Shown here: positions 11,438 to 14,346 of the stretch, in pieces | Layout: each line of letters begins with the position of its first letter | Numbering within the stretch: position 1 is the first letter of the stretch | DNA from: Prado023 sp964638055 | GTDB taxonomy: Bacteria; Actinomycetota; Actinomycetes; S36-B12; CAIYMF01 | DNA length: 14,346 nucleotides | Reading direction: 5' to 3' | NCBI GenBank assembly: GCA_964638055.1 | Contig: CAZWXF010000075.1 | Coordinates: 1 to 14,346, forward strand | Translations under genes and position numbers: made by a program | Notes under the pieces: model-generated | The model's input: only the letters and a program-made list of their open reading frames with translations | Told to the model about the DNA's origin: nothing | The model's database searches: none

Positions 11438-13381
11438 TCACAGCGCCTCGGAACCGACCCGGGCGAGCTGGCGACGGTAGCCCTCCAGCTCCATGAGGTC
11501 GGCCAGGATGGCGGTCGCGCGGTCAGCGTCGCTGACGGCGTCAAGGCTCCCCAGCTCGCGCTTGAGCTCGGCAAGTCGGCGCCCGGCATCGTCGGCGAGC
11601 AGCCGGGCCACGATGGACGTCACATAGCGCGCGGCCACGTCGCCGGCTGTCACCAGTGATTCGACGGCCAGCTCGCGCACGAGGGCGCGCACCGAGTCGT
11701 CCTGGCAGCAGGCGAGCACCTCGTCGATCCAGGCCATCCCGGTGACGTCGTCAGACGGGCCGCCCGCTGCGACCACCGCCTCGTGCACGAGTGCGTAGCC
11801 GGGGTGCTGGAAGCAGGCCGAGGTCACGCTGTCGTACCACTGCCCCAGCAGCTCGGGAGCCTGCAGCGCACCCTTGAGCGCCTCGCGCTGCACGAACAGC
11901 TCGGAATGCGACCGGCCCGAAGCAGCAGTACCGCGGCTCGGGCCAGGCCGACCAGGTCCCCCGTGACCCGCCTGGGACCCGGAGTCGACCCCTGGCTGCC
12001 GGTCGCTCGGCGCGCCTCGTCGCGCACCCCGAGCCTGCGACGCCGCGCTGCCGGCCGGCGTCCGCCCGGATTCGGCCACCGCCTCGCGCACCTGGCCCTC
12101 GGGCAGGCCCACCCAGCCGGCCAGAAGACGGACGTACTCCGGGCGCAGGGCGGAGTCACGAACCCGTGCCACGATGGGCGCCGCCCGCCGCAGGGCGGCC
12201 ACCCGACCCTCCGCCGTGGCAAGGTCGTGGCCGGCCAGGGCGGAGCGGATGGCGAAGGCGAACAGCGGGGTCCGGGTGGCCACGAGGTCGCGCACGGCCG
12301 CCTCACCCCGGGCCAGGCGCAGCTCGCACGGGTCCATCCCGTCCGGTGACACGGCGACGAAGGTCTGCGACACGAACTTCTGGTCCCAATCGAACGCGCG
12401 CAGCGCCGCTCTTTGGCCGGCCTCGTCGCCGTCGAAGGTGAAGATGACCTCGCCCACGAGGACCTCGTCGTCCACGAGGTAGCGGCGCAGGATCGAGGCA
12501 TGCTCGGACCCGAAGGCTGTCCCGCACGTGGCCACAGCCGTCGTGACCCCGGACATGTGGGCGGCCATCACGTCGGTGTAGCCCTCGACGACGACGACCT
12601 GTCGGGCCCGGGCGATCTCCCGCCGGGCCAGGTCGATCCCGTAGAGGACGGCCGACTTGTGGTAGAGCGGTGTCTCCGGCGTGTTGAGGTACTTGGGCCC
12701 CTCGTCGTCAGCCAACAGCTTGCGAGCGCCGAACCCCAGGACGTCGCCGGCGGCGTCGCGGATCGGCCAGACGAGTCGACCCCGGAAGCGGTCGTAGACA
12801 CCCCGCTGGCCCGAGCTCACCAGCCCCGCGGCGATCATCTCCGCGTCGGCGAAGCCCCTCTCGCGCAGATGATCGCGCAGCCCATCCCAGGACCTGGGGG
12901 CCCATCCCACGCCGAACTGGGCAGCAGCGGAATCGTCGAATCCCCGCTCGGAGAGGAACCGGCGCCCGGGCTCGGCCGCGGCCTGGGTCAGCTGGGTCCG
13001 GTAGAAGTCCGCGGCCGCCTGGTTGGCCAGTGCCAGCCGGGTCCGGTTGGGGCCACGTCGCTCGGGCGTGCCGCCGTCCTCGTAGCGAAGCGTGACCCCG
13101 GCCCGCACGGCGAGCTTCTCGACCGCCTCGACGAAGGTCAGGTGCTCGAACTTCATGAGGAAGTCCACGACGTCGCCGCCCTCGCCGCAGCCGAAGCAGT
13201 AGTAGAGACCCCGTGCGGGCGTCACGTGGAAGCTCGGGGAGCGCTCCTCATGGAACGGGCAGAGCCCCTTGAGGGAGCCGGCTCCGGCTGTTCGCAGGGT
13301 CACCGTCTGACCGATCACCTCGGCGATGGGAACCCGCTGACGAACCGCGGCCACGTCCTCTGGTCGCAGCCGCCCCGCCAT
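11438..13381 (-). CDS. dnaG: DNA primase
   Basis: DnaG makes the RNA primers for lagging-strand synthesis and works with the replicative helicase DnaB. The 647-residue product has all expected domains. The N-terminal CHC2-type zinc finger uses C41, H44, C62 and C65 (CPFH and CFGC). The catalytic core includes GRLVWPIRD and KYLNTPETPLYHK. The TOPRIM part has VVVVEGYTDVMAAH (E266) and the metal-binding FDGDEAG (D317, D319). A Gly/Ser/Arg-rich linker (about 420-470) leads to the C-terminal helicase-binding domain. Length is normal for actinobacteria. ATG 13381 has AGGA about 8 bases upstream. The dgt gene often found beside actinobacterial dnaG is not upstream here; a divergent YdcF-like gene is. 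Confidence 0.98.
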   Translation of the reverse strand: MAGRLRPEDVAAVRQRVPIAEVIGQTVTLRTAGAGSLKGLCPFHEERSPSFHVTPARGLYYCFGCGEGGDVVDFLMKFEHLTFVEAVEKLAVRAGVTLRYEDGGTPERRGPNRTRLALANQAAADFYRTQLTQAAAEPGRRFLSERGFDDSAAAQFGVGWAPRSWDGLRDHLRERGFADAEMIAAGLVSSGQRGVYDRFRGRLVWPIRDAAGDVLGFGARKLLADDEGPKYLNTPETPLYHKSAVLYGIDLARREIARARQVVVVEGYTDVMAAHMSGVTTAVATCGTAFGSEHASILRRYLVDDEVLVGEVIFTFDGDEAGQRAALRAFDWDQKFVSQTFVAVSPDGMDPCELRLARGEAAVRDLVATRTPLFAFAIRSALAGHDLATAEGRVAALRRAAPIVARVRDSALRPEYVRLLAGWVGLPEGQVREAVAESGRTPAGSAASQARGARRGAPSDRQPGVDSGSQAGHGGPGRPGPSRGTAASGRSHSELFVQREALKGALQAPELLGQWYDSVTSACFQHPGYALVHEAVVAAGGPSDDVTGMAWIDEVLACCQDDSVRALVRELAVESLVTAGDVAARYVTSIVARLLADDAGRRLAELKRELGSLDAVSDADRATAILADLMELEGYRRQLARVGSEAL

Positions 13382-13633
13382 GCCGCGATCCTAGGACCTC
13401 TCTGATGGATCGACCGCTGGGCTGCGCGGCCCCGTGCGGGCGTTCGCGGCGTCCTCGTCGGTCGACGCACCCTCCAGGTGCGCCTGCCTCCTCCTCCTTG
13501 CGACCACCTCCCACGCCGAGCCGCTCGCCCCAGCGGACCCATCAGACAGGCCCTGGCTTCTCGCCGCGACACCCGAAGCCCTGGGTCGCCGGCTGTCCGG
13601 GAAATGCCCGGACGGGTGGGAGAATTGCCTGCC
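13382..13633. other. Divergent intergenic region between dnaG and YdcF-like gene
   Basis: This 252-base region should hold the promoters of both genes. I find no well-spaced sigma-70 pair for either direction. It does contain the perfect hairpin described at 13593-13615. The in-frame extension of the downstream ORF through this region has atypical composition and no ribosome binding site. Confidence 0.45.
13593..13615. promoter_or_regulatory. Hairpin/inverted repeat upstream of YdcF-like gene
   Basis: GTCCGGG (13595-13601) and CCCGGAC (13607-13613) are perfect 7-bp arms around a 5-base loop, extended by one wobble and one C-G pair. It ends 18 bases before the chosen ATG. An alternative in-frame ATG (13604) lies across the loop and the first base pair. 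It may be an operator or a leader hairpin. Confidence 0.4.
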
Positions 13634-14272
13634 ATGTCCACGTCGGCCGAGCTGGTCCGCTGGGAGCCGCGCGCCGGCCTGCGTCGCCGGCACGTCGATC
13701 GCCGCTTCCTGGCGCTCATCGGGGTGCTGGCCGCGGCGATCCTGGCGATGCCGCTGGTGGCCGTCGCGCAGGTCCAGCGCATGGCACGGGTCGATGACCT
13801 GACGCACACGGACGCGATCCTCGTCCTGGGGGCGGCCCAGTACCAGGGAACGCCGAGCCCCGTGCTCGCCAACCGCTTGGAGCACGCCCGGGCACTCTTC
13901 GACGCGGGCATCGCAGACACGATCGTGACCGTTGGCGGGTTCAACACCGGCGATGTGACCTCCGAGGCGCAGGCGGGCAAGGAAGCCCTCGTGGCCGAGG
14001 GCCTGGAACGGTCGCAGATCATCGCGGTCCCCTTCGGTGCGAGCACCGCGGAGTCCGTCGAGGCCGTGGCCACCATCTCGGTCCCGGAGGGGATCCACTC
14101 GGTGACCGTGGTCACCGACCCGGCGCACGTCGCCCGGGCCAGTGCCCTGCTCACGGCCGCGGGGCTTCAGCCGCATCCGGCCCCGACCCAACGGGGGCCA
14201 GGTACGAAGCTGGGAGCGCGCTACGTCGTCAAGGAGGCCGCCGGGCTGATGGCGGTGTGGCTGGACTGGTAG
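13634..14272 (+). CDS. YdcF/DUF218-family membrane-anchored protein
   Basis: The 212-residue product has a short basic cytoplasmic N-terminus, one membrane segment (about 25-47) and an extracytoplasmic DUF218 (YdcF/SanA-like) domain. Family motifs are TDAILVLGAAQY (about 59-70), SPVLANRLEHARALFDAG, IVTVGGFNTGD, SEAQAGKEALVAEG and a final VTVVTDPAHVARA. Such proteins are linked to envelope integrity; a Rossmann-like fold is typical and the catalytic role is unclear. The usual E..ST.eN element appears as ASTAESVE, a modest departure. ATG 13634 has only a distant GGGAG (11 bases); ATG 13604 is the alternative. It is transcribed divergently from dnaG. Confidence 0.85.
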   Translation: MSTSAELVRWEPRAGLRRRHVDRRFLALIGVLAAAILAMPLVAVAQVQRMARVDDLTHTDAILVLGAAQYQGTPSPVLANRLEHARALFDAGIADTIVTVGGFNTGDVTSEAQAGKEALVAEGLERSQIIAVPFGASTAESVEAVATISVPEGIHSVTVVTDPAHVARASALLTAAGLQPHPAPTQRGPGTKLGARYVVKEAAGLMAVWLDW

Positions 14273-14346
14273 GTCGGCGGCGACGCAGGGGCGTGTCTCC
14301 CTACCCCGTTTGCCTGCTGCGCGACGCCCGGACATGGCACCTCGCT
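14273..14346. other. Window end, no gene seen
   Basis: The last 74 bases after the YdcF-like stop show no ORF start with a ribosome binding site and no clear hairpin. Confidence 0.5.

Noticed and set aside
12413..13405. 330-codon plus-strand frame opposite dnaG
   Set aside because: It is antisense to the primase, whose zinc finger and TOPRIM motifs are intact; the antisense product has no domain content.
1..14346. Search for CRISPR arrays, insertion sequences, integrase, phage or toxin-antitoxin genes, including a mobile element at the left tRNA
   Set aside because: No regularly spaced repeats, transposase or integrase motifs, or duplicated tRNA 3' end were seen after position 35.

Overview
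The window is about 14.3 kb of very GC-rich chromosomal DNA from an actinomycete-type bacterium. The evidence is the strong G/C bias at third codon positions, frequent GTG and TTG starts, GGAGG-type ribosome binding sites, and the gene families present: a WS/DGAT-type acyltransferase, a mycobacterial IlvG-like ThDP enzyme, an AMIN-like lipoprotein and an F420-type oxidoreductase. I cannot fix the genus from sequence alone. I see no insertion sequence, phage gene, CRISPR array or toxin-antitoxin pair.

Layout from left to right. The window opens with the 3' end of a tRNA (+). A CHAD-domain protein gene follows on the minus strand. A 0.5 kb gene-poor stretch holds a compact cluster of inverted repeats (1501-1560). 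Next come two small overlapping plus-strand ORFs (1832-2005 and 1998-2228) that run into a hairpin shared with a convergent five-helix membrane protein gene (2319-3527, minus). Then come a 60-residue GTG-start plus-strand ORF (3741-3923), a convergent ABM-like small protein gene (minus), and an AMIN-like lipoprotein gene (minus) that appears leaderless. After these are an acetolactate-synthase-like ThDP enzyme (minus), a WS/DGAT-family acyltransferase (minus) and a helix-hairpin-helix DUF4332 protein (minus).

The right part is more housekeeping. It holds an F420-dependent-NADP-reductase-like gene (+), trmB for tRNA m7G46 methylation (minus), tRNA-Asn(GUU) with a recognisable promoter and a hairpin terminator (minus), an unrecognised 166-residue protein (minus), and dnaG primase (minus). 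A divergent YdcF/DUF218 membrane-anchored protein (+) closes the window. dnaG and the 166-residue gene are 22 bases apart and are probably one transcript. Most other genes look like single transcription units separated by hairpins, so no large pathway operon is evident.

The most interesting points are regulatory and structural. A perfect 10-bp inverted repeat surrounds the candidate -10 of the acyltransferase gene. That acyltransferase has Q in place of the first histidine of HHxxxDG and a long A/G/V-rich linker. The window also holds the inverted-repeat cluster, small genes that length cut-offs would miss, and a possible frame break beside one of them. I do not see a convincing new multi-gene system; this is largely an ordinary chromosomal region.
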